Shown: piece by piece, positions 21,252 through 33,052 of the stretch
Layout: each line of letters begins with the position of its first letter
Numbering within the stretch: the stretch's first letter is position 1
Source of the DNA: Musa acuminata AAA Group
Lineage: Eukaryota; Streptophyta; Magnoliopsida; Zingiberales; Musaceae
DNA length: 64,000 nt
Assembly (NCBI RefSeq): GCF_036884655.1
Contig: NC_088357.1
Coordinates: 47,172,001-47,236,000, forward strand
Reading direction: 5' to 3'
The notes under the pieces: generated by a model
What the model was told of the DNA's origin: nothing
The model's input: only the letters and a program-made list of their open reading frames with translations
The model's database searches: none
Program-made: the position numbers and the translations under genes

Positions 21252-24200
21252 TTATTCGGCAGAAGGCAACTCACTGGAAAACATTGGAGGGTGGGCGATT
21301 GGCTCAAGCGACTGCAAGGATCGGACAACCTCGACGATTGCTGGTCGCTTCTCAGGCAATATAGAAGTGCATCGAAGAGCAAGTTCGAGTACCTCCAACA
21401 TCTCTTGCTGTGCTGAACTGGAGATCTTGGGATCTAATACTTGGAGAGCTCCATTTGTCATGTTCACCTTCCTTCTTACAAACTTGACGACATCGAGGGA
21501 CTCCCTAACTTCCGGCTGCTCAGCTGGCCTTCCGGTAACAAGTTCCAGTAACACCACGCCGAAGCTGTATATGTCCATTTGTTCTGTTGGTTTCTTACTG
21601 CAGCCATACTCTGCAATCAGTAGCAATGCACAATGCCGTACAGATATTTCAGTTTGCTAGATGAAAACAAAGCAATGTTCAACTCATTCAATTCATTTTT
21701 ATGAGGAGAAAAGAAACATTCATTCATCTCACAGGGAATGCAAAAGTTCACATTCCTGGCATATTTGAAATAAATAAGAAATTACAATTTCAAATACCAA
21801 ACGAAATTCGATTAACCATTGTTTATGTGCAATAAGTTCAAACAATACTGAAAGCTCTAGCATTCCACTTTTGTTTTTAGCTTCCTTGTTCTATGGCCTA
21901 ATTATTTATTGCTTGACATCCAAAAGCTAAGATCAGCAAAACCATGATCAGTATCTCACGCAAGACAATAGCTAGCAATTCAATTATATGCAGTCAAACT
22001 TAAATCACCAGAAAGTATTTATACACCTAGCAAGCCAGTGTCTAATTACACAAATGATGCCAAACACCTTTCATCTTCTGCCACCTCATAGTGTCAAACC
22101 TAGGAATAATTTGATATACTTCCTTACAATGTCGCTTGCTGTACATTCACTCACAGCCTTGCATTACCAAGCTTTATAAGGGTAATTTATGTATATAAGG
22201 CACCATCTCCAAGTGGGGCCAAAAGTTCTACTCGCTGTTGGTGAATTGGAGGAGATAGAATGGGGATCAAAGGCCTATTTAGATCCCTGTCCTCTGTATA
22301 ACCACACTAGATCAGAGCAAAGTCTGGATACATTATCTTGTCTCAAAAATAAAGAGATTCACCTACTCTTTCAATTGAAAGCACAATGTGGACTTTAATC
22401 AAGGAACTTATATAATTTATCAAAGGAACTGAATGGCAGTCAATGTCATCCATGTTATTGCAATTAATATCTGTGGTATCTGTACCACAATGACAGATGC
22501 AAGAAACATCCAATGGGTTGGTATCTCTTGATGTAATTGAGTTGACACATTATATTGGGGAAATTCATATATGAAATATGTCTAAGTAAATCCAGAGAAT
22601 TAAATTCCTAAAAAGAGTAGTAGATGATTTCTTATATTAAATAATTTACCTGGAGGCATATAGCAATAGCTACCCAACTCAGAAGCTACTGATGACCTGT
22701 ATGAGGTCTCCCCGATTATACGATCAAGGCCAAAGTCAGTTATCTTTGGCTCAAAACCATCACCAATAAGGATATTATTAGATTTCATGTTCCGGTGAAG
22801 TATCTGTGAGACATAATCTTTGTGAAGGTACAGTAAGCCATGTGCGGATCCAATAGCCAGTTTGAGGCGAAAACTCCACTCTAGCGAGAAGCCTGGTTTA
22901 TGAAGGGCATCTCCTAAGCTACCCTTTTTCAGGTACTCAAAAATAAGAAGAATTGTGCTTTTGGAGTAACAAAAGCCCAACAACTTGGCGACATTCCTAT
23001 GCCTGGCTTTGGCCATTGTCTTAATTTCAGCCTTCACTATTCTGAAAGACAAGTTACTGGAGTTTAGTAGCCTCTTAACGGCAACAAATTCTCCCCCAGG
23101 TAGCTGAAGGACGTGAACTTTGCCAAAAGCACCTTCACCGATCACATTTTTCTCAACTAAAGCCATAAGCAGCTCCTCTTCTGTAATCCCGAGAGGGTAA
23201 AAGAATACCGATTTCCATGTTCCAGATCTGGGCTTTCCTCGTAACATCCTGCACACCACATAAAGCCCCACAATTAAGACTGTGAAACCAACAGCAATGG
23301 ATACCACAATTGCCGCCCAGAACAATCCAATGGTCTTAGAGTTTCGTCTTTTTAGTGACCCATTGCATGGGTTTGGCAACCCAGGGCCACACAAATCGGG
23401 ATTTCCCTGTAAGAATGAAGCTGGAAGATCAGAAACCAGAGAAGTTGGAACACTTCCTGATAGCTGGTTGAAGGAAACATTGAACAGTGCAAGTTTCAGG
23501 TTTTGGAGCTCTGGTGGGATCTCACCGCTGAGTCTATTGCTGGAAATGTCAATGTATGTCAACACTGGTAGGTGTCCAAGAGAAGGTGGGATGTTTCCGG
23601 TCAAACTATTGTCTGCTAAGGAAAACGAGACCAACTTTCTGCAGTTCCTGAGCTCTGGAATTGACCCTGTGAGCGAGTTGTGGGACAAATTTATGATACT
23701 CAAGACCGGTGAATCGAAAATATCAGCAGGGAGATCACCGGAGAAACCATTAAGCGAAGCTGAAAACCTGTACATGGTGCGAATCATTCCAAGACCTCCA
23801 GGAATTCTCCCCGTGAAGCTATTGTTATCAATCTGAACTTGCTCCAGATGAGAAAGAACTCCAGCCAAATCGGGCATCTCACCTGAGAACTGGTTGTTTT
23901 CAGCTCGGACAAGCTTCAACTCTGGCAGTGACCACAAACCAGATGGAAGTTCTCCAGAAAAGCCATTGTCCTGCACTTGAAACCTCTCGAGGCTCAGGCA
24001 TTTCTCAATGCTGTAAGGTATTGGACCAGTGAAGGAGTTCTCAAGAAGACTGAGTTGTTTGAGAGATTTCCCGTAGCAAACATCAGCTGGAAATGATCCA
24101 GAAAGCATATTCTGTGAGAAATCCAGAGCAGTCAACTTCAGAAAACCCAACCCGAACCCCAAAGGGATTTGTCCTGTCAAATTATTCTGGGAAAGGTCTA

Positions 24201-24930
24201 AAACCTCCAGCTCATGCAAACCAATGAAGGATTCAGGAATCGCACCATAAAGACCAGATCTTTGCATCTTAAGCCATCTCAATTTAGCCAGCCCCCCAAT
24301 TTCTCGAGGCAGTTCAGATGCCAAAGATGGATTCTGCGACAAGTCAAGAAGGACTAGCTCGCTCAAGTTTCTGAAAACAGGGGGACGGATGATACCTGAG
24401 AACAAGTTACTTCCCAAGTTGAGAACTTGGAGCCGCTCCAAGGAACCCAAGCGGACGGGTATTTGGCCTTCAATGCGGTTCCTACTGAGATCGAGCGTAG
24501 ATAGACTGGAGAGCAGAACTATTTGGTCAGGAAATGTTCCCCAAAGCAGATTGTTGCTGAGATTGAGAGTGACCAGTCTGGTGCACTCGGAGAGCCGGAG
24601 AGAGATGGCCTCGTTGAAGAAGTTGTTGGCAAGGTTGAGGTCGGAGAGCTGAGGGAGTTGGCAGATGGAAGGAGAGATGTCACCGGTGAGGTTGAGGCCG
24701 TGAAGATCCACAGAGGTGACCAGAGAAGTGGTCTTGGAGCAAGTGATGCCAGTCCAGTTGCAGTGGTTCGTGGAGTTCGGGGACCAGTCGGATAGAGCCA
24801 AGGTAGTGTCCTCCATGGAGGACTTGAAGGTGAGGAGGAGGTCTGATTCAGAGGAAGAGCTGAGGGCACTGACAAAGGAGAGAAAGAGAGTCAGGAGGAG
24901 AGTTTGGTGAGCTGCGGAGGAGGAAGCCAT
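21252..24930 (-). CDS. LRR receptor-like pseudokinase (At5g06940-like)
   Basis: A plasma-membrane receptor-like protein of 879 aa from two exons: 24930-22650 and 21610-21252, joined as YCYMPPE|YGCSKK. Order: signal peptide (LLLTLFLSFVSALS), LRR N-cap with CNWTGITCS, about 18-20 extracellular leucine-rich repeats with many N-glycosylation sites, a paired-Cys cap (DLCGPGLPNPC), a membrane helix (about 533-560) and a kinase domain (about 582-870). The glycine loop (IGEGAFG, 597-603), VAVK Lys619 and DFG (732-734) are kept. The catalytic HRD is HRN (712-714), so the catalytic Asp is lost. From memory, the closest relative is the Arabidopsis protein annotated as probably inactive LRR-RLK At5g06940. 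I chose the ATG at 24930 because the signal peptide follows directly; an in-frame ATG at 25110 would add 60 residues unlike a leader. Confidence 0.92.
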
Positions 24931-26777
24931 GGTTTCTTCTTCCCACTCTTTGGGTCTGAGACAGAGTTGTATTCTGCTGCCAAGGCTTGTAGTGGAGTGG
25001 GGACTTAGAGTCATTCTTTGAGCTGGAGATGAGATCAACTCCCTTTTGTAGTTGTTGCAGCGAGGCTGATGATGCAGTGATGCTGCCTCTGCACTGCAAC
25101 AGCACTGCATGCTCTGTTAGATTTAGTCCTTGGCATTGAAGAGACACCCAGATGCACAGAGTCCTCCATGACCGGTGGACTCCACTACCTGATGCTGGCT
25201 TCATCTACCTCATGACCTACCATTAATCTTGTGTTGATGATGCAGTACAAATAACAGGCTTAAAATAATAAACGAAGAAGAATACCGACACAGAATGCAG
25301 AACCCAAAGCAGGGATGGATTAAAAGCATTTGAAAGACTGACCCGTGAGTCGGAGACGATATGTCAGAGGTCACTGTGAAGCGACGACCCGAGTTCACTC
25401 CAGCGTTGCCTCCCGGTTGTCCTCCTCCGATCACACGGCTGTGACGAAGGTTACGATTCCCATGCAAGAGGTAGCGGTCGACGGTGGACGCACACCCATA
25501 CTTTTTTTCAGCTACGTCCAAAAAGGCGCACTGAGATGCTCCGTCGATTGTTGCACTGTCATCCTCCGCTGTACATTGATTAGCATGTAAACCAAAGGGA
25601 AAAGAAAAGTCAATGCTTTGTAAGTGAGACAGTACTCGATGGACATAATTACCATGCTTTAGTCTGCAATGTATGCTGTTCTCCGATCACCAAATCTTGC
25701 CATGCCCGGCTGCGGGATTATATATGGCAAGGAATCTCCAAGTTCTTCACCATGAAATCCAGGTGTGTGAATAATGATCACATACAGAAAGGTGTCTGCT
25801 TCTGGTGGGGTTTCGGGTAAGACAACAATGGTACAGTGAAATTTGGTAGAGAACGTGACATTGTCTTTTGCATTCCACCACAAACCCTCCACTAGCAAGT
25901 TGTTGACCTTTAACCAAAGAGAGTCAACCCCAAGCAGGAAAAGAACATTACCCACCCAAGAGAAAGATTGCACACATCAACTTATTACTTTCAGAATCAG
26001 AATCCATGATGAAGATGGAACCGCGAGATCCGTCTCACCCCATCCCACGGGACTCCTTTCAAGATTTACCTTTTTTCCTTCTTCCCATGAGTTAATGGTA
26101 TCGGATATGGATAGAGAAGGTCTGAAGTGGCACCAACTTGAGCACCGAATGAAATGAATTCTTGAGCACGAAGACTGCACCAGCACCATGATTGCTCTTG
26201 TCCTGCACTTGGGGCTTTGTTCCAAGTGTAACATCCACCGAGCTGACAGCATCTTAGTAAGGCTGATGAAACTGCACATATGATCTAAGTTGTTCTTTTC
26301 TTCTTCTTCAAGAGTTCATTGGAGTGGGCCAACAATCTCGTCACTGGATTCTACGAGAAATTGTAGAATTAGCATTGTCTTTAGGTGGGAGTGATATTGT
26401 TGCCTGTTAAGAAAAGATAAGGGTTAGTAGGATTAACAATTAAACATCTATGCATAGGCACACATGATAATACACGTAACCAATAAAGAAAAAGAAATTG
26501 CTATCACATAATCACCTGATACAAATTGCTGCACGCAACCATAAATTTCAGGAGCATTCTTTGTTAAGACAAACCAATCAATCGCCTAATTCTGGAGCAT
26601 TGTTCCCTGCAAATTGTCTATGATCCACATTGAACAAAATAGAATTCGGTACAAGATTGTTTCCATATTGCAGGCTTCATATTACTTCTTAGAAGAAAAG
26701 GACAATCAACTTTAACCAAAAATCTGAATTTGAACTATTGCGATTCCTCAGGTGATTCCCATTTCGTATACAAATCA
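24931..26777. other. Upstream region of the receptor-like kinase gene
   Basis: This should include the promoter and leader of the kinase gene. Minus-strand frames at 25659-25973 and 25977-26279 are open and not low-complexity, and might be exon relics, but I recognise no domain and the splice context is unconvincing. From 26300 to 26777 the DNA is AT-rich without features. Confidence 0.4.
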
Positions 26778-28592
26778 TCAACAATGTTGTTGTACAAGGA
26801 ATACAGTGTAATCTAACAATAGATTGAAATAAGCACTTCTGTAATAAAGAGTATCCAAGCAACAAGTGAAAGCTCAGACATGCCAAAGGAATTTGAAGAA
26901 TTGAGAACCAATAGTAAGAACAAACTCAGACCAATCCTTCAGCAATCACTGTTTTCTTAATTCTTTAGAAGATTCAAGATATAGCAATAGAATGCATCAT
27001 AGAAAGACAAAATCATCTTTATGACATCAACTACATCTAACATTGATAACTATAACAGAAAAGACTTCAAAACACACATAATGTTGATAGTTTCACATAT
27101 TCTTCTTACCATAGTCTTTGAAACCTAGGGAATAAGAACTCTCCCCCTCGATGGTATAAATAAACTGCAAAACACATCTGGAGCAGACCGCCAAAAAACA
27201 CTCAAGCCAAATGTTACATGTGAATCTTCAAGCTAAACAATGAGTTGATCTTACTGGGCTCAGTCCATGAAGGAACAGAAAGGCAATGGTCTACTTTGAG
27301 TAACTTGGACCATCCCAGTTCATTCTTTCAGCTTAGAGTATCGATTCCAACATTAAAGAGTGCTGCACAAAGGTTGATAACCTGTTGATAGTTTCTTTCA
27401 AAAGAAACAAATATTTATCCATGCTAAAAAGTGGCCCTAATAATCATTATCATAGCTTCCATAAACATTAACGATTATTAAACTCGACCTATCAAAAGGA
27501 ACAGATGCAAGTCAGTTTAAAAGCCATTTCTTATCCTAATGAAATTCATCAACAAATGCAAGTTTCTGGCTTGGAAGAAAGCGTTACTCTAGGCTTGTAA
27601 GATTTGAGTTCTTGAGTCAATAGATCTATTAGGTTGGGTTGTAATAATTGGTATCAAAGCAAACCTGACACTATCTATGTGATATGAGTGATCTGGAGTT
27701 GGGAATATGGACTCATGGATGGTGCAAGAGACACTTCAAGATGTGAAGCCACCATTAGACCATGAATTGTACATGATGCCTAGTAGAGAATGGTTCAAGA
27801 TTATGTTTCAGGTCCTGATGTCAGCACATAAGGTTAAGCTTGCAAATCCAAGTTACTGGAACAATGGTTTTATCAGGTTAAATCATGGCAATTTTCATAT
27901 TTATTTTATATAAAAAATAAAATTAGCGAAAGTAGAAAGTAGAGTTGCTAAAAACAGACCACATTAACAAACTTGCTAAAGCTACACAATTAAAAAATGT
28001 GTAGTAGATGGATTTGGCACAACAATTATCAATTTGAAGGAAGCTCACGCTTCTAGACATGAAAATGTATACACTGATAACAGAGAGAAAACCATTACCC
28101 ACAAAATCTCCCGAAAGAAAAACTTTGGAAAAGAAGAAATTTACAAAGACCTAAAATGGCAGTCGGAAAGATGAATGATTAGACGATAGCACAGGATATG
28201 AGAATCATGCAAGAGAATAATTAACTTTGACCACGACAGAATTGAAGATTTCCAATCACATTATAAGGTTCTTTTAGAAGAACATGAACAGATACCTTAG
28301 ACTGTGTAGCAGTGATTTAAAAAACGCTAGGCGCCAAAAGGCGCCAAGGTCCAAAAACGCCCGAGGCGCTAGGCGCTCGCCCGAGCGAAGCGAGGCGCTA
28401 AAATATAAAAATATATAATATAATTAACAATATTAAAATCGAAATAATATATTATTAATCTATTAACAGTATTGAAAATTAATCATTTCAAAATTCAAAT
28501 AAACTTAATATTAAGAGTATACTGTATACTGAGCCTGACGGAGAAACGAGGAAGCGGCGGCAGCGGGGAAGGGAAAGAGAGCGGGAGGGCTC
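26778..28592 (+). repeat. Left arm of a 1.8-kb inverted repeat
   Basis: Bases 26778-28592 pair with 33516-35329 as an inverted repeat (arms 1,815 and 1,814 bp, spacer 4.9 kb). The arm includes a 68-codon open frame (27707-27913, [18 protein letters not shown]..), a TTGGTATCAAAGC word (27650) resembling the initiator-Met primer-binding site of copia elements, and, at its inner end, the first 283 bp of the hAT element at 28310. The outer ends meet at AACAATGTTGTTGTACAAGG / CCTTGTACAACAACATTGTT. Confidence 0.9.
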
Positions 28593-29052
28593 GCGGGAGG
28601 CGCGAGCAGCGGGAGGCGTGAGCAGCGGGAGGCGCGAGCAGCGGGAGGGCTCGCGGGAGTCACGAGCAGCGGAAAGGCTCGCGGGAGGTGCGAGCAGCTG
28701 GAGGGCTCGCGGGAGGCGCGAGCAGCGACAGCGACGAGCAACGGCAGCGGGAGCAGGAGCGATGAGCAGCGAGATCGGGAGCGGCAGCAGCAGCGGGTTA
28801 GGGTTGGGTAAGGGTTATATCGGTTTAGTTGGTTCGATTGAACCAACTAACAACCGAACCAGGATCGAACCAGACCTAAAATCCTGGTTCGGTCACTTGG
28901 TTTACCCAGGCGCTCGCCCGAAGCGCCCAGCGCCTGGGCTCGGGCGAGCGCCCAAGCGGCGCCTGTTTGAAGCGCGCCGCCTGGGACATTAGCGAGGTGC
29001 TCGGGCCTTGCCTCGCCTCACCCGAGCGCCTGAGCGCCTCTTTCAATCACTG
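28310..29052. mobile_element. Non-autonomous hAT element with 8-bp target duplication
   Basis: The 743-bp element has terminal repeats CAGTGATTTAAA... / ...TTTCAATCACTG and is flanked on both sides by CTGTGTAG (28302-28309 and 29053-29060), the 8-bp duplication expected for hAT. Sub-terminal regions are rich in GGCGCC/GAGCGCC words in both orientations. The middle (about 28580-28750) is a GC-rich minisatellite of GCGGGAGGCGCGAGCA-type units. No transposase frame is present, so it is mobilised in trans if at all. Confidence 0.88.
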
Positions 29053-29060
29053 CTGTGTAG

Positions 29061-29960
29061 CAAAAGAAATTGAATGGGAAGACATAAAGGGTCATGTAAA
29101 GAAAGTTGCATATGGGAAGCAAAATTAAGAGCCATAAATATGAGGAAAAAAAAAGACAAATGGGAAGTATGTCACTGCAATTTTCTGTTTTATGATCTTA
29201 TTATACATCACTTGGAGAAAGCAATTTTTGTTCAATTATCACTGTAAAAACAGATCAATTATAAAACAAACTCTAGGGCTTAAAAATAAGTGATAAAAAA
29301 GTGACATTAGTAGGAACAGTATAATACATTGTGAAATAGATTATAGATGGCTCACCGTATAGTTCATATCAAATGGCTGGAGAATGACATGCAAACTTGC
29401 TAAGTTAAGGAAATGACATATTAATAAAGGTGATGTTAATTGCATAGAGGGACATAAGAAAAAAGATACTGAGCACAGGGCACCACAACTCTCCTCCACA
29501 TGAAGGTCATTTAAACTGCAATTCTAAGTGCTAAAGTTCAGTAAAAACTGAAATTTCCAAAATCAAGTGAAACAATGTGGCACCATAGCTAAGCAGGTCA
29601 ACAAAATATTTTCTTTGAATTAATATCAATCTCAAGAAAAATTACATGTTGTGATGGTTTATAAGAAGGTCACTTGTATTCAGTAGCCAAAATTTTGGAG
29701 TCCTTATTCAACTCTTGTATAGAAAACTTAGGCTCATAGATTTGTTCCAGAGTAAAGACTATAAATGTGTTTTTGACAAAATTCCCTTCGACCTCATTAT
29801 ATGTAACTAAAGGTACAATTAATTGTACCATCTTATCAACAAGAGAGGAAGCCTTACAATAACATGTAACTGTGGGTATAAACTATGAATTATCCAAATA
29901 TAGCCAATGAAAACAAAATGACATATCTTAGAGATCAGAGGCGAAATCTAACAATTTCAA
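29061..29960. other. AT-rich spacer
   Basis: No gene, open frame of note or clear element end is visible between the hAT element and the tandem repeat. It is probably 3' flank of the PRELI gene. Confidence 0.35.
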
Positions 29961-30920
29961 TGCATTTAGTTCTCAGAATCATACAAATGTCAGGTTACCA
30001 TTCACTATAGAGTTTTATGATCAATACAGACTCATGGTACCAAAGAGAACAACACCTCAGATTCCGTCAAACACCATGGAATTGGTGACAGCAATTTCTA
30101 AAGCATTCTACAAATGCATGATCCAGTAAAGCATCAACAAGGAGACAACATCAACACCATAACCTTATTCTATGAATTCCAAACGAATCACAAGAGGGGA
30201 ATGCATTTAGTTCTCAGAATCATACAATTGTCAGGTTACCATTCACTATAGAGTTCTATGATCAATACAGATTCATGGTATCAAAGAGAACAACACCTCA
30301 GATTCTGTTGAACACCATGGAATTGCTGACAGCAATTTCTAAAGCGTTCTACAAATGCATGATCCAGTAAAGCATCAACAAGGAGACAACATCAACACCA
30401 TAACCTTATTCTACGAATTCCAAACGGATCGCAAGAGGTGCATTTAGATCTCAGAATCATACAATTGTCAGGTTACCATTCACTATAGAGTTTTATGATC
30501 AATACAGATTCATGGTACCAAAGAGAACAACACCCCAGATTCTGTTGAACACCATGGAATTGCTGACAGCAATTTCTAAAGAATTCTACAAATGCATGAT
30601 CCAATAAAGCATCAACAAGGAGACAACATCAACACCATAACCTTATTCTACGAAATCCAAACGGATCGCAAGAGGGGAATGCATTTAGTTCTCAGAATCA
30701 TACAATTGTAAGGTTACCATTCACTATAGAGTTTTATGATCAATACAGATTCATGGTACCAAAGAGAACAACACCTCAGATTCCGTCGAACACCATGGAA
30801 TTGCTGACAGCAATTTCTAGAGCGTTCTACAAATGCATGATCCAGTAAAGCATCAACAAGGAGACAACATCAACACCATAACCTTATTCAACGAATTCCA
30901 AACGGATCGCAAGAGGGGAA
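29961..30920. repeat. Tandem repeat, four copies of a 237-241-bp unit
   Basis: Units start at 29961, 30202, 30439 and 30680, each with TGCATTTAG(T/A)TCTCAGAATC, and end at 30920. The third unit starts after a 4-bp deletion (GAGGTGCATT instead of GAGGGGAATGCATT). Units differ at only a few positions, so the amplification is recent. The array ends 47 bp before the stop codon of the minus-strand PRELI gene, so it likely lies in or just past that gene's 3' UTR. Confidence 0.95.
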
Positions 30921-30967
30921 TAACCCTTTACCTTTACATCTTGTGTTTGACTCTTATAGATCGGAGA

Positions 30968-31537
30968 TCAGCAAGAAATGGCGGCGGCGGTCTCGGCCTC
31001 TAGATAGTTGCAGATCCTCTCGACGACCTCCCTCCCCTTGACGCTGTTCTGCTGGAACCTCTCGGCGCAGCGCTGCTCCACCTTCTCGGCGACGGCGGCG
31101 AGAGCCGAGAAGGGCTTGCACCGGATGCTGGTCTCCTGACGGAAGGCGGTCCACCCCTCCGGCCGATCAGGGTGGGGCCGGTAGGTGGACCGCTCCTCCA
31201 CCTCGAGCAGGCCACGAAGGCTAGCGTTGCGGACCACGATCTCCATGGACCGCCCGCGCGCATCGACCACCGTGGACTCCACGCAGTGGCATACGACGGC
31301 GTCTTGGCCGAGGATCCGGCGGAGGAGGAAGGGTAGTGGCGGCGATCGGACGGTGATGGAGCGAACGGCCTGGAGGCGACCGGAGTCTGGGTCGAGGCGG
31401 CGATCGAGCGTGTGGACGTCGACGATGTGGGAGAGTACGGCAGGGGTATCGGGATCCGTAAATTTGCGCCACGCAGCCGTCGTCACGCGGTCCCACGGGT
31501 GGTGGTACACGTGCTCCTGGGTGTACGCGCGAACCAT
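30968..31537 (-). CDS. PRELI/MSF1-domain protein (mitochondrial phospholipid transfer)
   Basis: One uninterrupted frame encodes 189 aa, the usual size of PRELI/Ups proteins, which carry phosphatidic acid or phosphatidylserine across the mitochondrial intermembrane space. The domain covers almost all of the protein. Recognisable blocks are the N-terminal YTQEHVYHHPWDRVTTAAWRK, DPDTPAVLSHIVDVHTLDR, RRILGQDAVVCHCVESTVVD, and the aromatic/basic TYRPHPDRPEGWTAFRQETS. The Arabidopsis counterpart is annotated MSF1-like. There is no cleavable targeting sequence, as in the family. The gene has no introns in this model and its codons are very GC-rich, unlike the flanks; it could be a retrocopy. The start is the first ATG. 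Confidence 0.93.
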   Translation of the reverse strand: MVRAYTQEHVYHHPWDRVTTAAWRKFTDPDTPAVLSHIVDVHTLDRRLDPDSGRLQAVRSITVRSPPLPFLLRRILGQDAVVCHCVESTVVDARGRSMEIVVRNASLRGLLEVEERSTYRPHPDRPEGWTAFRQETSIRCKPFSALAAVAEKVEQRCAERFQQNSVKGREVVERICNYLEAETAAAISC

Positions 31538-32037
31538 CGGGCGGCGCAGATTAAGGTTTTGCGGCAGGCAGAGAAGCCCAGGGGTTTTATGGCGGCGGTG
31601 GGCAGCTGCGATGGTGGCGGCGTGAGGAGACGGAAATGGAGCGGAGAAATGGAAGACGGGGGCGGTTTCACATTTGAAGATTGAAACGCCGTGTTGAGAA
31701 AGGCACGGTGTGACTCGGGCGGCTCGGCCTAGTTGAGATGAGTTCGGGTTCGGATCTGAACGAGTCGGGCTTCACAATCGATCCGATATGGCTCGAGTCT
31801 GACGGTTGAGTTTTTGTTAACCCGAGTCGGACATACGTAATGACGGAGAGTGTAATGTATCAGATGGACGAAACGATGCAGGTGAAGTAAGTAGCAAATG
31901 ATGGTCTTTTAAGTTGATCGCCAGTCACAGTAGTACAAACACCAGGCAGAAGAAGACGAAAGAGACGAAGAGATGTCGACGACATGAAACATTATTCACT
32001 TCGAGGCTTCTTTCTTTTCTTCCTTTTCCTTGTGAGG

Positions 32038-32217
32038 CTACTGCAGGTAGAAGGCGAAGAAAGACAGGACGGAGGCTCCGATGGCGGCCCCCACGGCGGG
32101 GGCGGCTGCGAAGGAAGCAGCACTGGCGGGGCCAGGGGCGGGGCCCTCAGCCGCCAGGGCGGTGGTGGCCGTGGCGGCAGCGACGAGGATGGCGCAGGCG
32201 ATCTTTCTCATCTCCAT
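32038..32217 (-). CDS. Arabinogalactan peptide (AG-peptide), GPI-anchored
   Basis: A 59-aa precursor too short for most gene finders: signal peptide [20 protein letters not shown], a short Pro/Ala/Ser core ([12 protein letters not shown]) giving the mature glycopeptide, then a hydrophobic GPI-signal tail ([16 protein letters not shown]). This three-part layout is that of plant AG-peptides, whose hydroxyprolines carry arabinogalactan and which sit at the outer face of the plasma membrane. It reads in one exon and ends in TAG. A second ATG six bases downstream would shorten it by two residues. Confidence comes from the full signal-core-anchor layout rather than from length. Confidence 0.87.
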   Translation of the reverse strand: MEMRKIACAILVAAATATTALAAEGPAPGPASAASFAAAPAVGAAIGASVLSFFAFYLQ

Positions 32218-32356
32218 TGCGAACGGGCGGGTGGGCGGCGCGAGAGTTGGAACGGAAGCCGCCCGAGCTGCAGAGGAGACGAGGGAATTAGACTCTGGGC
32301 TTGCCTCCCTCTTCTTTGGCAGGCCTGAGGAGGAATGGGAGCGAAGCGAGGGAGAT

Positions 32357-32385
32357 CTTATAGGACCGTATTGACAGTTGCCGTG

Positions 32386-32413
<28 letters not shown>
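32357..32413 (-). promoter_or_regulatory. TATA box and GA-repeat of the AG-peptide promoter
   Basis: On the minus strand CCTATAAG (32357-32364) lies 140 bp before the AG-peptide ATG. Directly upstream is an uninterrupted GA/TC dinucleotide run (32385-32413), of the kind bound by GAGA-binding BBR/BPC proteins in plants. Role inferred from position. Confidence 0.45.
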
Positions 32414-32416
<3 letters not shown>

Positions 32417-33052
32417 AGCTGTCAAGGATTTGTGGCCTCTGGTTTTTCTAAGGGATCCATATTTTGAGGAATGTGTGGTGGCCATGTTTGGCAAGGGAAG
32501 GTTTACGTGCTTGCATTTGCATGGATAGTGGGGGGTCTGCTGACCAGGTTATGAACACCAGAAATTTCGAGTCCAATTTAGCACACAACAGGTGATTGTT
32601 TGATGGATTGTTTTGAATCGGACAACCACAACAATTAGAGCCACATTGCAATGATGCATCGAGTCAAAACTCCCTCATTCTTCAGCAGGCAGAATTGTTA
32701 GGAACAGCATCGAATTCAAAGAGTGCTCAAGTTCAGGTCATCTTTCAGCTCACTCAATCAAGCTTCTCTGGTGCTGTCTACGTATTAATTAAAATTACAA
32801 AGTGTACTCAGCTGAGGAATTGGAATTGTAAGTACTGATCAGTAAATCTTGAGACCAATATGGCATATGCAGCAAGCACATAACAAAATGTAAGGAGTGC
32901 TGAAAATATACAACATAACAAATGCTAGAGAATTATAGTTTTGAGCTGCAGTTCCTGAATAAATGCTAACAGGAAACTCATCAGACTCGGACTTTTAGAG
33001 CCTAATCCAGACTCCACAAATTATATATCCTGGTATTACAACTTTGATTACA
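32414..33052. other. Intergenic DNA between AG-peptide and makorin genes
   Basis: No gene or repeat is visible. It should hold the distal AG-peptide promoter and the 3' UTR of the makorin gene (stop at 33053). Confidence 0.4.

Noticed and set aside
23282..23836. 184-aa plus-strand frame inside the LRR region
   Set aside because: Antisense to regular leucine-rich repeats, which often leave the opposite strand open. No family features.
25659..26279. Minus-strand frames of about 100 aa upstream of the kinase gene
   Set aside because: Non-repetitive and exon-like in places, but I could not join them with good splice sites or recognise a domain.
27707..27913. 68-codon frame conserved in both inverted-repeat arms
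   Set aside because: Conservation is explained by the recent duplication; all four differences change amino acids, so no sign of selection for a protein.
31185..31684. Open frames antisense to the PRELI gene
   Set aside because: The GC-rich coding region leaves all frames open; only the minus-strand frame matches a family.
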